In this document: positions 7,198-16,186 of the stretch, in pieces
Position numbering within the stretch: the first letter of the stretch is position 1
Layout: every line of letters begins with the position of its first letter
Assembly: GCA_028709545.1 (NCBI GenBank)
Contig: JAQVWT010000003.1
Coordinates: 1,874 to 51,279 of the forward strand
From: Bacilli bacterium
Lineage (GTDB): Bacteria; Bacillota_I; Bacilli_A; RF39; UBA660
Direction: 5' to 3'
Length of the DNA stretch: 49,406 nucleotides
Notes under the pieces: model-generated
Seen by the model: only the letters and a program-made list of their open reading frames with translations
Database searches by the model: none
What the model was told of the DNA's origin: nothing
Translations under genes and position numbers: made by a program

Positions 7198-8451
7198 TCA
7201 AGTGTCTATAAGCCTTATTTTTCCTCCAACTGATGAAAGCTTTTCAACTATTTTTTCATATCCTCTTAAAATATGTTCTATATTTGTAATAGTAGTTATC
7301 CCTTCAGCAAGCATGCCAGCTACTAACATTGCCGCTCCAGCTCTTAAATCTGTTGCTACTACAGTTCTGCCTATTAATTCTGTTTTACCATTTATTAAAG
7401 CACTTTGATCAAATAGTTTAATATTTGCGCCCATCGCATTTAAATGTTTAATGTGTCTCATTCTATTTTCATAAATAGTTTCTTCAAATAAAGATTCTCC
7501 TTCACATTGAGTTAAAAGAGTACTCATTGGTTGCCCTAAATCTGTGGGAAAACCAGGGTATACCAATGTTTTGACATTTACAGGTTTTAGTTTATCAACT
7601 TTATTTAAAGTAACGGTTGTTCCCTCTATTTTAAGATTACAACCTATTTCTTTTAATTTAGTAATAACTGAGCCAAGATGTTCTTTGATTATTCCCTCAA
7701 TAACTAGGTTTTTACCAAGAAGTGCACCGATAATTAAATAAGTTCCAGCTTCAATCCGGTCTGGTATTACTTCAACTATCCCATCTCCTAGTTCTTTAAC
7801 GCCTTCAATAATTATTTCACTTGTTCCCACTCCATATATTTTAGCCCCCATACTATTTAAAAATGAGGCAACATTTACTATTTCTGGTTCTTTAGCAGCA
7901 TTGTAAATATTTGTAGTTCCTTCAGCTTTAACTGCAGCAAACATAATATTTAAAGTAGCTCCTACACTTGCAAAATCTAAAAATATGTCACTTCCCGTTA
8001 ATTTTTTAGAAGTAATTGTGTATTTATTATTATTTATTTTTATTTTTGCTCCTAATTTTTCAAAACCAGTTACATGTAAATCGATTGGTCTTGAACCAAT
8101 CGAGCACCCTCCTGGATAAGAGATTTCTGAGTGATTATATTTAGCTAGTAATACCCCCATAAAATAGTAAGAAGCTCTTAACTTAGTCGCGTACTCCTCA
8201 GGTATTTCTTTATTAACACTATTTTTATTATCAATTGTTACTGTTTCATTTTCAAAAGTAACATCAGATCCAAGTATTTTCATCATTTCAAGAAGCATAT
8301 GAACATCACTGATATCTGGGACATTGTAAATTACACTTTTGCCATTTGTTAGCATCGCTGCTGGAAGAAGTGCAACTACACTGTTTTTTGCGCCACCAAT
8401 TTTAATTGTTCCTGTTAACTTATGCTTACCTTCTATTATTAATTTTTTCAT
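7198..8451 (-). CDS. murA: UDP-N-acetylglucosamine 1-carboxyvinyltransferase MurA
   Basis: MurA performs the first committed step of peptidoglycan synthesis, adding enolpyruvate from PEP to UDP-GlcNAc. At 417 residues it is full length. It shows IGGAKNSVVALLPAAML at the N-terminus, the PGGCSIGSRPIDLH loop with the catalytic cysteine near residue 114 (the fosfomycin target), PDRIEAGTY near 230, and YPGFPTDLGQP near 300. An ATG start follows a GGAG site. It lies upstream of rpmE and close to spoIID/spoIIQ, as in other sporulating Firmicutes where murA neighbours these genes. Confidence 0.98.
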   Translation of the reverse strand: MKKLIIEGKHKLTGTIKIGGAKNSVVALLPAAMLTNGKSVIYNVPDISDVHMLLEMMKILGSDVTFENETVTIDNKNSVNKEIPEEYATKLRASYYFMGVLLAKYNHSEISYPGGCSIGSRPIDLHVTGFEKLGAKIKINNNKYTITSKKLTGSDIFLDFASVGATLNIMFAAVKAEGTTNIYNAAKEPEIVNVASFLNSMGAKIYGVGTSEIIIEGVKELGDGIVEVIPDRIEAGTYLIIGALLGKNLVIEGIIKEHLGSVITKLKEIGCNLKIEGTTVTLNKVDKLKPVNVKTLVYPGFPTDLGQPMSTLLTQCEGESLFEETIYENRMRHIKHLNAMGANIKLFDQSALINGKTELIGRTVVATDLRAGAAMLVAGMLAEGITTITNIEHILRGYEKIVEKLSSVGGKIRLIDT

Positions 8452-8521
8452 GTATTATAACTCCTTTGTTTGGATTTGTAAGTTTAATATATATTTTATT
8501 TAGTAAATTGTCAAATATTTA

Positions 8522-9052
8522 CTAGAAATATTTGAGTATGTTGACAAATGCTAAAAGAAAAAATATTAGTCCTCCTAAAATAGGCGCCTTTTCTTTTAAA
8601 TGTTTTGCTCCACATTCACCTAAGAATAAACCTAAATAAGTTGCTGAAAAACTACAAGCGAAAAAGACAAGTGCTGAGCTTATAACTGGTAAATCATAAG
8701 CTTTTAAGCTAAGACCAATAGGAAAGCTATCAACACTCACACTAAATGCTAGTAAAAATACACTAAAATTATTATAATCAATTTTACTTTCATATTTTCC
8801 TTTATTAAATATCATCACAAATCCAGAGTAGATAAAAATAATAATTAAAAATATGTTAAAGTTTATTTCAAACATAAATGAAAGTGAATCACTTATAAAT
8901 AACGCTAAAATAGTAAGTAAAAAATGCATAAAACCAAATAGTAAAGATATTAAAATTTTTTTTGTTTTAATGATCTTCATAGTTCCTAGACCAATAGCAA
9001 TTGAAAAAGCATCCATACTTAGTCCTAAACCAATAAAAAATATACTTAACAC
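8522..9052 (-). CDS. MntP/YtaF-family membrane protein (putative manganese efflux)
   Basis: This 176-residue protein has about six membrane segments arranged as two related halves. Each half holds a conserved acidic motif, GLSMDAFSIAIGLG near residue 10 and SVSVDSFPIGLSL near 110, which is the signature shared by MntP manganese exporters and the sporulation membrane protein YtaF. In Bacillus mntP (ywlD) lies close to spoIIR, as here, which favours MntP, though the sequence alone does not separate the two. Start is GTG at 9052 with an AGGAGG site six bases upstream; the overlapping ATG one base before is followed at once by a stop. Confidence 0.75.
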   Translation of the reverse strand: MLSIFFIGLGLSMDAFSIAIGLGTMKIIKTKKILISLLFGFMHFLLTILALFISDSLSFMFEINFNIFLIIIFIYSGFVMIFNKGKYESKIDYNNFSVFLLAFSVSVDSFPIGLSLKAYDLPVISSALVFFACSFSATYLGLFLGECGAKHLKEKAPILGGLIFFLLAFVNILKYF

Positions 9053-9075
9053 ATAAATCCTCCTGATTAAGTATA

Positions 9076-9606
9076 TTATTTAAATTTAGCTATTATTCTT
9101 GATATAAAAAACTGATATTCAACATCACTAGTATTTTCATTATCCTCTAATAAACAAAGAGGCGGAAATAAAACACACCACCAGTTTTCTCCTAAACCTT
9201 TGCCTATAGTAATTACTAAGGAATCATAATCACCAGCCTCATAAACAATTCCTTTATATATCTTTTTTGGGAAATAGTTGATTCCAAAGTTAATATTATA
9301 ATCAACATCATAGCTCTCCAAAGCTTTTTTTACAACACTATCTAAATAATTATAATTTTCGGAAATTAATTCTTTTGTTTCAGATAATGTTTCAGCATAT
9401 TTTAAAAGCTCAGTTAATTCTTGTTCTAAAGCTTTTTTTACTTTTTCTTTAATTTTATAATCTTCGAGTGTATTAGTACTAGCAATAACTCTAAATCTAA
9501 GTGAATTATTAGGTATTATAATAACGTCTTCATTACTTGCTTTTGTATAAATTGCTGGTAATATCATAACTAATATAATTAATAATATTTTTTTTATAAA
9601 AAACAC
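9076..9606 (-). CDS. spoIIR: Stage II sporulation protein R
   Basis: SpoIIR is secreted by the forespore and triggers SpoIIGA to process pro-sigma-E in the mother cell. The 176-residue product has an N-terminal signal segment (KKILLIILVMILPAIY), then the family block LRFRVIASTNTLEDYKIKEKVKKAL and the C-terminal GINYFPKKIYKGIVYEAGDYDSLVITIGKGLGENWWCVLFPPLC, which is diagnostic. The start is ambiguous: GTG at 9606 lies only three bases after an AAGG site, while an in-frame ATA at 9597 would give the standard lipophilic MKKILLI start. It sits between mntP and prmC-prfA, matching the Bacillus order. Confidence 0.93.
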   Translation of the reverse strand: MFFIKKILLIILVMILPAIYTKASNEDVIIIPNNSLRFRVIASTNTLEDYKIKEKVKKALEQELTELLKYAETLSETKELISENYNYLDSVVKKALESYDVDYNINFGINYFPKKIYKGIVYEAGDYDSLVITIGKGLGENWWCVLFPPLCLLEDNENTSDVEYQFFISRIIAKFK

Positions 9607-9643
9607 TTCCCTTCAAATTCATAATGGGAAATGTTTATTAAAC

Positions 9644-10378
9644 TTATTCAGTATAAATAAATAAGTAGCGAATTTTATTGCTTAAATCTTTTTCTAACTT
9701 AATATTACTATTTGGAAAAAATTGTGTGGCAATCTTTTTTAATTCTAATCCTCTATCTTCATCTATTTCAAGAGCAATAAGAAATTTTTTATTTAATACT
9801 TGTGTTGCAAGTTCAAATATCTTTAAATAAAAGTTAAGTCCTGTTTTATCAGCATATAAAGCTATATTTGGTTCATATTTAGTTTTAGAATCTATTTTTT
9901 CTCCTTTTATTAAATATGGAGGGTTGCTAATTAAAATATCATACTTATTTATTAATCTTAATTTAAATAAGTCCTTGTTAATAAAATTTATCTTTACTTT
10001 ATTTACTTTAGCATTCTTCTTAGCTAAAGTAAGAGCTTTACTACTTATATCTGTTGCCGTAATATCAATTTTTTTAATTGCTTTTTGAATAGCGATGCTG
10101 ATGCAACCAGAACCAGTTCCTATTTCTAATAAAGATGCATTGTTTAGTTTTAATTTTTGAATATAATTTAAGGTTTTATCAACTAATGTTTCGGTTTCGA
10201 ATCTTGGAATTAAAACATTTTCATTCACTAAAATTTGATTACCAAAGAAATCTACATCGCCAATTAAATATTGAACAGGATACCCACTATTTATTTTTTT
10301 AATAATAGGCTCTAAATTTTGATATTTTCTTTGTAAAGCTTTCCAATCATTTTCAGTGATATTTTTCGGTTTTTCCAT
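9644..10378 (-). CDS. prmC: Release factor glutamine methyltransferase PrmC
   Basis: PrmC methylates the glutamine of the GGQ motif in release factors RF1 and RF2, using SAM. The 244-residue product has the N-terminal helical domain with FETETLVDKTL, the SAM-binding LEIGTGSGCISIAI near residue 80, and the catalytic SNPPYLI near 155. Its ATG immediately follows the prfA stop codon (TAAATG), so it is translated with its substrate gene, a widely conserved pairing. It is slightly shorter than typical members (about 280). Confidence 0.96.
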   Translation of the reverse strand: MEKPKNITENDWKALQRKYQNLEPIIKKINSGYPVQYLIGDVDFFGNQILVNENVLIPRFETETLVDKTLNYIQKLKLNNASLLEIGTGSGCISIAIQKAIKKIDITATDISSKALTLAKKNAKVNKVKINFINKDLFKLRLINKYDILISNPPYLIKGEKIDSKTKYEPNIALYADKTGLNFYLKIFELATQVLNKKFLIALEIDEDRGLELKKIATQFFPNSNIKLEKDLSNKIRYLFIYTE

Positions 10379-11434
10379 TTAAATACCAGCCATTTTCATT
10401 TTTTGATCTTCGATTATTAAAGCCTCGATTATTGGGTCAAGATTTCCATCCATTACTCTGTCAAGTTCCATAATACTTAAATTTATTCGGTGATCGGTAA
10501 CCCTATTTTGAGCATAGTTATAAGTTCGGATTTTTTCTGAGCGGTCTCCAGTTCCAATCTTTGTTCTTCGGCTCCGTGCATTTGCTTTTTCTTGGGCTTG
10601 TAATTCAAAATCATAAAGCTTTGACTGTAAAACAACCATAGCTCTAGCTTTGTTTTTTATTTGACTGCGTTCATTTTGACAAGTAACAACGATTCCAGTT
10701 GGAATATGAGTAAGTCTTACCGCAGAATCTGTTGTATTTACCCCTTGACCACCTTTTCCACTACTACGATAAACATCAATTCTAATGTCTTCTTTCTTTA
10801 AATTTACTTCTATATCTTTAATTTCAGGGAAAACAATCACTGTAGCGGTTGATGTATGGACTCTACCTTGGGTTTCTGTAGCAGGAACTCTTTGAACTCG
10901 GTGTGCCCCACTTTCAAACTTTAATTTTGAATAAACATTATTACCAGTTATTGAAAATTCAATATTTGTAAAGCCTCCTGATGTTCCTTCAAGTTCATGA
11001 CTTACTTCAATTTTCCAATTGTTTTTTTCAGCGTACTTAGAATACATTCTAAATAAATCTCCAGCAAAAATATTTGCCTCGTCTCCACCTGCTGCCCCTC
11101 TTATTTCCATAATAATGTTTTTACCGTCATTTTCATCTTTAGGAATAAGCATAATCTCTAATTCTTGAACTATATTATCAAGCTTTATTTGATAATCTTC
11201 TAATTCTTTTTTAGCTATATCGCCAAGCTCGGTATCAGAAATCAATTCTTTTAAACCGTTAATTTCATTTAAAATCTCTAAATATTCATCATATTTTAAT
11301 ACAATTTCTTCTAATGCTGCTTTCTCTTTGTTTAATTTTTGATGTTTTTGATAATCGCTTATTATTTCAGGATTTATTAATTCATTATTTATTTCATTAT
11401 ATTTTTTCTTTGTAATTTCTAATCTTTCAATCAT
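10379..11434 (-). CDS. prfA: Peptide chain release factor 1
   Basis: RF1 recognises UAA and UAG stop codons and hydrolyses the peptidyl-tRNA. The 351-residue protein carries the codon-recognition PAT motif in [18 protein letters not shown] near residue 180 and the GGQ motif in [22 protein letters not shown] near 225. The PAT tripeptide rather than SPF distinguishes it from RF2. A GAGAG ribosome site precedes the ATG at 11434. It is followed without a gap by prmC, which modifies it, and preceded by rpoE. Confidence 0.98.
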   Translation of the reverse strand: MIERLEITKKKYNEINNELINPEIISDYQKHQKLNKEKAALEEIVLKYDEYLEILNEINGLKELISDTELGDIAKKELEDYQIKLDNIVQELEIMLIPKDENDGKNIIMEIRGAAGGDEANIFAGDLFRMYSKYAEKNNWKIEVSHELEGTSGGFTNIEFSITGNNVYSKLKFESGAHRVQRVPATETQGRVHTSTATVIVFPEIKDIEVNLKKEDIRIDVYRSSGKGGQGVNTTDSAVRLTHIPTGIVVTCQNERSQIKNKARAMVVLQSKLYDFELQAQEKANARSRRTKIGTGDRSEKIRTYNYAQNRVTDHRINLSIMELDRVMDGNLDPIIEALIIEDQKMKMAGI

Positions 11435-11470
11435 TTTTATCTCTCTTTCTTATTTTTTAAAAGAGCCTAT

Positions 11471-11893
11471 CTAAGATTTTTCGTCTGTATCAGAATCATC
11501 TATAATCACTAAATTTTCTAGGTCATCATCGTCATCATCATTATCAGCATCTTCATCATAATTTATTTCTGAGTCGTCTTCTTCTTCATCATCGATTCTA
11601 AAGTCAAATTCCTCATCGTCATCATCTTCATCTATGATAATGTTAGTTAAATGATTTGTTTTTAGATCCCAAAACCCATTTTCGAGCATAATAAATCTTT
11701 TATCAGTTAATAACAGTTCAAAAAAATCACCAATTCCTCTTGTAATTTCTTCTTCATCTAATTTCATAACTTTAACAACCTTTTTAAAAAGGTCTAATGT
11801 TTTCATTTTCTTTCCATATTCTTTTAATATTAAATAGGCAACATCGTCATATGACATTGTCTCTATTTCTTCATCTGTTAATTTTACTTTCAT
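11471..11893 (-). CDS. rpoE: RNA polymerase delta subunit
   Basis: The delta subunit of Firmicutes RNA polymerase lowers non-specific nucleic-acid binding and speeds recycling. The N-terminal HARE-HTH domain covers about residues 1-75 (MSYDDVAYLILKEYGKKMKTLDLFKKV...GIGDFFELLLTDKRFIMLENGFWDLKT). The rest is a very acidic low-complexity tail of Asp and Glu, as in Bacillus RpoE. It has its own promoter at 11936-11963 and an AGAGGAA ribosome site. Confidence 0.95.
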   Translation of the reverse strand: MKVKLTDEEIETMSYDDVAYLILKEYGKKMKTLDLFKKVVKVMKLDEEEITRGIGDFFELLLTDKRFIMLENGFWDLKTNHLTNIIIDEDDDDEEFDFRIDDEEEDDSEINYDEDADNDDDDDDLENLVIIDDSDTDEKS

Positions 11894-11935
11894 AAATTCC
11901 TCTCATTTCTGTTTTTTGTTTTTTTAAACAGTATA

Positions 11936-11963
11936 ATTTTATCATAATATAGTATATTGTCAA
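11936..11963 (-). promoter_or_regulatory. Probable vegetative promoter of rpoE
   Basis: On the minus strand a perfect TTGACA (11963-11958) and TAAAAT (11941-11936) are separated by 16 bases, about 45 bases upstream of the rpoE start. Confidence 0.6.
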
Positions 11964-11971
11964 CAATAAAA

Positions 11972-12268
11972 TTATGTCTCTTTTTTAGCAATTTTTATTA
12001 AGTTTTCCACCTCTGGATCACTCACTAGTATATAGCTAAAAACATGGGCATCTTTTTCATTAAAATAGTTCATTTTAACTACTGGGATATTTACTGTTAA
12101 ATCTTCTTTTTTCAAATAATATATACATTTATTTCTACTAATATCAAAAATTAATTTTGTTTCATCATTTTCTTTAATTAATGTTAATTCTTTTTCTAAA
12201 AAAATTAATCTGTTTCCAGTAGGGATTTCCTGTCTAATATTATTCTTATAAAATTTTATTTTATTCAT
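11972..12268 (-). CDS. Hypothetical protein, possibly a diverged YwiB (DUF1934)
   Basis: This 98-residue protein starts MNKIKFYKNNIRQEIPTGNR and is rich in predicted beta strands, without a signal or membrane segment. I do not recognise it from sequence. In Bacillus ywiB lies between the PBP gene pbpG and rpoE (with argS), and here this gene lies between a class A PBP gene and rpoE, so a shortened YwiB-type lipocalin-like barrel is plausible by synteny. The ATG at 12268 is preferred over upstream GTG codons, which overlap the GTGGTG ribosome site. Divergent from the PBP gene. Confidence 0.6.
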   Translation of the reverse strand: MNKIKFYKNNIRQEIPTGNRLIFLEKELTLIKENDETKLIFDISRNKCIYYLKKEDLTVNIPVVKMNYFNEKDAHVFSYILVSDPEVENLIKIAKKET

Positions 12269-12332
12269 AAACACCACTAGCAGTATCTTAGCATAAACTT
12301 ATGGGTTTTATCCATAATAATATTGGTGTTAT

Positions 12333-14255
12333 ATGAAAATATTAAATTATATATATAAAATCAGTGTTTTTTTATTTGTTAGTTCTATAGTCATAATGGT
12401 TGGGTTATATTTGTATGCGTATTTATCCCCAGAAATAACACTAAATACAGCGAATGCAATAAATATTTATGATAAAGATAATCAACTTGTTTTTCAAGGA
12501 AATGGAAACAAAGAATGGGCAAACTTAGATGAAATATCAGATGATGTTAAAAATGCGATGATTAGTATTGAAGATAAAAACTTTTATAAGCATCATGGAT
12601 TTGATTATTTAAGAATTATTAAAACCTTGCTAACTAATTTTAAAGAACAAAGAATAACCGCTGGTGCATCAACAATTTCTATGCAATATGTTAAAAATAT
12701 GTATCTAGATTTTGATCAAACGTGGGAAAGAAAAATTGAGGAAGCGTTTTTAACAATGAATCTAGAAGTTCATTATGGTAAAGAGGAAATATTAGAGGGA
12801 TATTTAAATACTATTAATTTTGGAAAAGGCAATTTTGGCATTGAAAACGCTAGTCAATATTATTTTAATAAAAAAAGTAGTGATTTGACTTTAGAAGAAG
12901 CTATTATTTTAGTTGGGATTCCTAGAAGCCCAGAAAATTATAATCCAGTAAGTAATTATGAACTTTCTATAAAAAGAGCTAAGACTGTAGCTCAAAGTAT
13001 GGTTAATAACGGCTTTATTAGTAGTGAGACTTATAATGATTTATTTAAAAACGAAATTGTTATTCATGGAAAAAAAGATATAAATAATCTGCAGACTTTG
13101 ATGTATTATCAAGACGCTGTGTTAAGCGAGCTAAATAGTTTAACGATGATTCCTAAGTCATTAATAAAATCAGGTGGTCTTAAAATATACACAAACTTAG
13201 ATATGAAAACGCAAATAGAAATGGAAAAATCTATTATCACTAATATTACTAGTGAGAAAGCTGAAGTTGCTAGTATTATTATTGAACCTAAAACTGGCGG
13301 CATTTTAGCTCTTGCCGGTGGCGTTGATTATTCAAAAAGCCAGTATAATAGAGTTACCCAAGCAAAAAGACAAGTTGGTTCGATAATTAAACCTTTTCTA
13401 TATTATGGTGCTTTAGAAAATAATATGACTTCTGCATCAACATTTAGAAGCGAGCTTACAAGCTTTGTTTTTGCTGATAACAAAGAGTATTCGCCTACTA
13501 ATTACGCTAATATATATGGTAATAAAAATATTACAATGGCAGCAGCTCTTTCTTATTCTGATAATGTATACGCAGTTAAAACCCATCTTTTTTTAGGAGA
13601 AAATGTGTTAGTTGATACATTAAAGCTTGCTGGTTTAAAAGGGAAAACAGATGCTAATCCCTCACTTGCTCTAGGGGCAAATGAATTTAATATGCTTGAT
13701 TTTGCCGGTGCTTATAACACTTTAGCAAACAACGGTATTTATAATGACCTTTTTTTTATTAGAAAAGTTGAGGATGCAAGTGGCAAAGTTATTTATGAGC
13801 ATAAAGACAATCCTGAAGAAGTTTTAAACAAAGATTATACTTTTATTGTTAATGAGATGATGACAAATACCTATAATTCGCATTTTATTGATTATGCAAC
13901 TCCCACTGTTTTATCTCTAGGAAGAAAAGTTGATCGAAAGTTTGCTTTAAAAAGTGGCACTACCGATTATGATTACTGGATTGTTGGATATAATCCTGAT
14001 ATATTAATGATGGTATGGAGTGGCAATGACTTAAATGAAAGTATTGATTCTTCTTATTCAGGTAAAATTAAAAATATTTGGTATGACACAACTTCTACGT
14101 GCCTAAAAGATGTTACCAGTTCTTGGTATGAAATGCCGGAAAATATAGTAGCAATGCCACTTCATTCAATAACTGGGGTCTATGATCCAAGCAGTAGCAA
14201 AAGTACATTGTTTTATTTTAGAAAAGGGTCTGAACCAGAATTTTATGAAGATTAA
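12333..14255 (+). CDS. Class A penicillin-binding protein (PbpF/PbpG-like)
   Basis: This bifunctional enzyme polymerises glycan strands and cross-links peptides. It has an N-terminal membrane anchor (about residues 8-30), a GT51 glycosyltransferase domain with EDKNFYKHHGFD near 80, GASTISMQYVKN near 110 and GKEEILEGYLNTINFGKGNFGIENAS near 150, and a transpeptidase domain with GSIIKP (catalytic serine near 350), SDN near 410 and KSGT near 539. At 640 residues it is compact, close to sporulation-type PBP2c/PBP2d. It is the only clear plus-strand protein gene left of the origin, and its neighbours match the Bacillus pbpG-ywiB-rpoE order. Its 3' end shares a terminator with the convergent Noc-like gene. 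Confidence 0.94.
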   Translation: MKILNYIYKISVFLFVSSIVIMVGLYLYAYLSPEITLNTANAINIYDKDNQLVFQGNGNKEWANLDEISDDVKNAMISIEDKNFYKHHGFDYLRIIKTLLTNFKEQRITAGASTISMQYVKNMYLDFDQTWERKIEEAFLTMNLEVHYGKEEILEGYLNTINFGKGNFGIENASQYYFNKKSSDLTLEEAIILVGIPRSPENYNPVSNYELSIKRAKTVAQSMVNNGFISSETYNDLFKNEIVIHGKKDINNLQTLMYYQDAVLSELNSLTMIPKSLIKSGGLKIYTNLDMKTQIEMEKSIITNITSEKAEVASIIIEPKTGGILALAGGVDYSKSQYNRVTQAKRQVGSIIKPFLYYGALENNMTSASTFRSELTSFVFADNKEYSPTNYANIYGNKNITMAAALSYSDNVYAVKTHLFLGENVLVDTLKLAGLKGKTDANPSLALGANEFNMLDFAGAYNTLANNGIYNDLFFIRKVEDASGKVIYEHKDNPEEVLNKDYTFIVNEMMTNTYNSHFIDYATPTVLSLGRKVDRKFALKSGTTDYDYWIVGYNPDILMMVWSGNDLNESIDSSYSGKIKNIWYDTTSTCLKDVTSSWYEMPENIVAMPLHSITGVYDPSSSKSTLFYFRKGSEPEFYED

Positions 14256-14282
14256 AACAAGCTATTCAGCTTGTTTATCTAT
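14254..14282. terminator. Shared hairpin between convergent PBP and Noc-like genes
   Basis: AAACAAGC (14255-14262) and GCTTGTTT (14269-14276) form an 8-bp stem with a 6-nt loop. It lies between the two convergent stop codons and includes the end of the Noc-like gene. T-rich sequence follows on both strands, so it may end both transcripts. Confidence 0.6.
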
Positions 14283-15428
14283 TTTAATAATTACTTGATA
14301 TAAATCTTCGAAATTAAATTCCTCAGTACTAACCTTAAAGCCAGCTTTTTTTATTTCTGTTTCTAACTCCTTTAAAGCATTAGTAATTGAATTTAAATCA
14401 TTTGTAATAATTCTTTGTTTTGGTTCTTCTTGAGTTGCCTGTGTAATCTCTGGGACAATTTCTAAAGATTCATTTCCTTCATCTTCATCTTTTTTATCAT
14501 TTTTATTTATATCAAAAAGATTTTCACTACTATGTTCAAAAGATAAATTAACCTCTTGATCTTCAAGTGATGGATATTCTGGTTTATCAAAAATATTTAG
14601 AATTTTGTTTGTTTCTTTAGGTGTAGCTTCATTGTCTTCAAGCTTTAAATCTTCTGAAATAGTTAAATCTAAAGTCTCAAGTGTTTGATTAGAATCATTA
14701 TCTTGATCTATGTCTTGGAAGTCAAATTTTGGTTCTAAAGTTTCAGATAATTGTTTGTTTTCAATAATATCATTATTAAAAGGGTTTATAACTTCAGTGT
14801 TAGTATTATTATTTTTTTGATTTTGTAAAGAAAGTTCTTTAATCGCTGCATCTAACTGGCGAACTGTCATTCTTTCAGACATAACTCTTTTTAACATTGC
14901 TTCTTGTTTTACTAAATCTGTAATTTGCAGTAAGCTTCTGGCATGTCTTTCACTAATTCTTTCATTAAGAAGTGCTTCTTGAACTCCGGTTGATAAATTT
15001 AAGAGTCTTAATTTATTTGCAATAGCTGACTGGCTTATGCCCATTTTTGTCGCTAATCCTTCTTGAGTTAAATAACCTTTATCCAAGATTTTTTTATAGG
15101 ATTTTGCCTCTTCTATAGAAGTTAAGTTTTTTCTTTGAACGTTTTCAACTAATGCAACTTCGGCACTTTTATTATCATCTAAATTAGAAATTATTGCCGG
15201 AACTTCAGTAAGACCAGCTAAAGAAGCAGCTTTATATCTTCTTTCACCAGCTATAATCTCATATTTATCACCGAGTTTTCTTAAAACCAGTGGCTGAATA
15301 ATTCCATGTTCTTTAATTGATGAGGCAAGCTCATTAATTCCTTGCTCATCAAAAGTTAATCGTGGTTGAAAACGATTAGGAATAATATTATCAACATTAA
15401 TCATTTGAATTGTATCTATGACACCCAT
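14262..15428 (-). CDS. noc: Noc-like ParB-family nucleoid occlusion protein
   Basis: The ParB/Noc CTPase domain is marked by PNRFQPR near residue 18, GERRYKAASLAGL near 62 and ENVQRKNLTSIEEA near 93. The helix-turn-helix domain reads MGISQSAIANKLRLL and later SERHARSL. At the positions that separate Spo0J-type from Noc-type readers, it has Gln, Lys and Arg like Noc (the fourth is Asn rather than Lys). A C-terminal dimer domain occupies about 345-388. Downstream of rsmG is the noc position of Bacillus, and no soj/spo0J pair lies beside it. It differs from Bacillus Noc in lacking the N-terminal amphipathic helix and in carrying an acidic linker of about 110-130 residues (388 residues against about 283). 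AAGGGG lies 7 nt before the ATG. Confidence 0.85.
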   Translation of the reverse strand: MGVIDTIQMINVDNIIPNRFQPRLTFDEQGINELASSIKEHGIIQPLVLRKLGDKYEIIAGERRYKAASLAGLTEVPAIISNLDDNKSAEVALVENVQRKNLTSIEEAKSYKKILDKGYLTQEGLATKMGISQSAIANKLRLLNLSTGVQEALLNERISERHARSLLQITDLVKQEAMLKRVMSERMTVRQLDAAIKELSLQNQKNNNTNTEVINPFNNDIIENKQLSETLEPKFDFQDIDQDNDSNQTLETLDLTISEDLKLEDNEATPKETNKILNIFDKPEYPSLEDQEVNLSFEHSSENLFDINKNDKKDEDEGNESLEIVPEITQATQEEPKQRIITNDLNSITNALKELETEIKKAGFKVSTEEFNFEDLYQVIIKIDKQAE

Positions 15429-15472
15429 TTTTATGCCCCTTTTTATATTCTATAACTATAATACTTTATTTT

Positions 15473-16186
15473 TCAGTTATTTTCAAGTGGCTTTTTAAGA
15501 ATTTTGTCAAAGCTTCGCGGATATTCAGTTTTAGTAATCATAATTTTTTTAACTTTTATTAAAGTTCTTTTGCTATTTTCTATTGGCAGGAGAAAAGTTA
15601 TTATTTTATCTATTTTTCCACCTAGCTTTATTATTGCATATTCAGAAGCTTTTAATTCCGAAGTTGTCGCACCTTTTAAGGGGATAAATAGACCTCCTAA
15701 TTTGACAAAGGGTAATGATAATTCGGATAAAGTTTGAAGGTTTGCTACTGCTCTTGATGTTACTAAATCAAAAGATTCTCTTCTTCCGATAATATATTCT
15801 TCGCTACGTTCATTAACAACTTTAACATCCGATAATTCTATTAATTCAATTAATTGAGTAAGAAATTTTGTCTTTTTATTATTAGAATCTAATAAGACTA
15901 TTTCTAAATGAGGATAAAATATTTTTAAAACTATTCCTGGAAATCCAGCTCCTGTTCCGATATCTAGTAAACTTGTAATCATGTTTAAGTTTACAACTTT
16001 AGTAATTGTTAAAGAATCATAAAAGTGTTTTAAATATACTTCTTTTTCTTCAGTAATAGAAGTTAAATTAGTGTGACTATTATATTCCATTAAATATTTG
16101 TAATAAATATCTAACTTATCTAACTTTTCTTCATTATAGTTTATATTTAATTTTTCTATTTCTTTAATAAATTCTTCTTTATTCAT
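15473..16186 (-). CDS. rsmG: 16S rRNA (guanine-N7) methyltransferase RsmG
   Basis: RsmG methylates the N7 of a guanine in the 530 loop of 16S rRNA. The product of about 237 residues has the SAM-binding LLDIGTGAGFPGIVLKI near residue 70, VVNERSEEY and the DLVTSRAVANLQTLSEL block near 140, all typical of GidB. The ATG at 16186 is chosen because the GGAG site is 10 nt upstream; an ATG at 16195 lies directly against the site. The 5' end overlaps the mnmG stop, consistent with the mnmE-mnmG-rsmG operon. Confidence 0.96.
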   Translation of the reverse strand: MNKEEFIKEIEKLNINYNEEKLDKLDIYYKYLMEYNSHTNLTSITEEKEVYLKHFYDSLTITKVVNLNMITSLLDIGTGAGFPGIVLKIFYPHLEIVLLDSNNKKTKFLTQLIELIELSDVKVVNERSEEYIIGRRESFDLVTSRAVANLQTLSELSLPFVKLGGLFIPLKGATTSELKASEYAIIKLGGKIDKIITFLLPIENSKRTLIKVKKIMITKTEYPRSFDKILKKPLENN

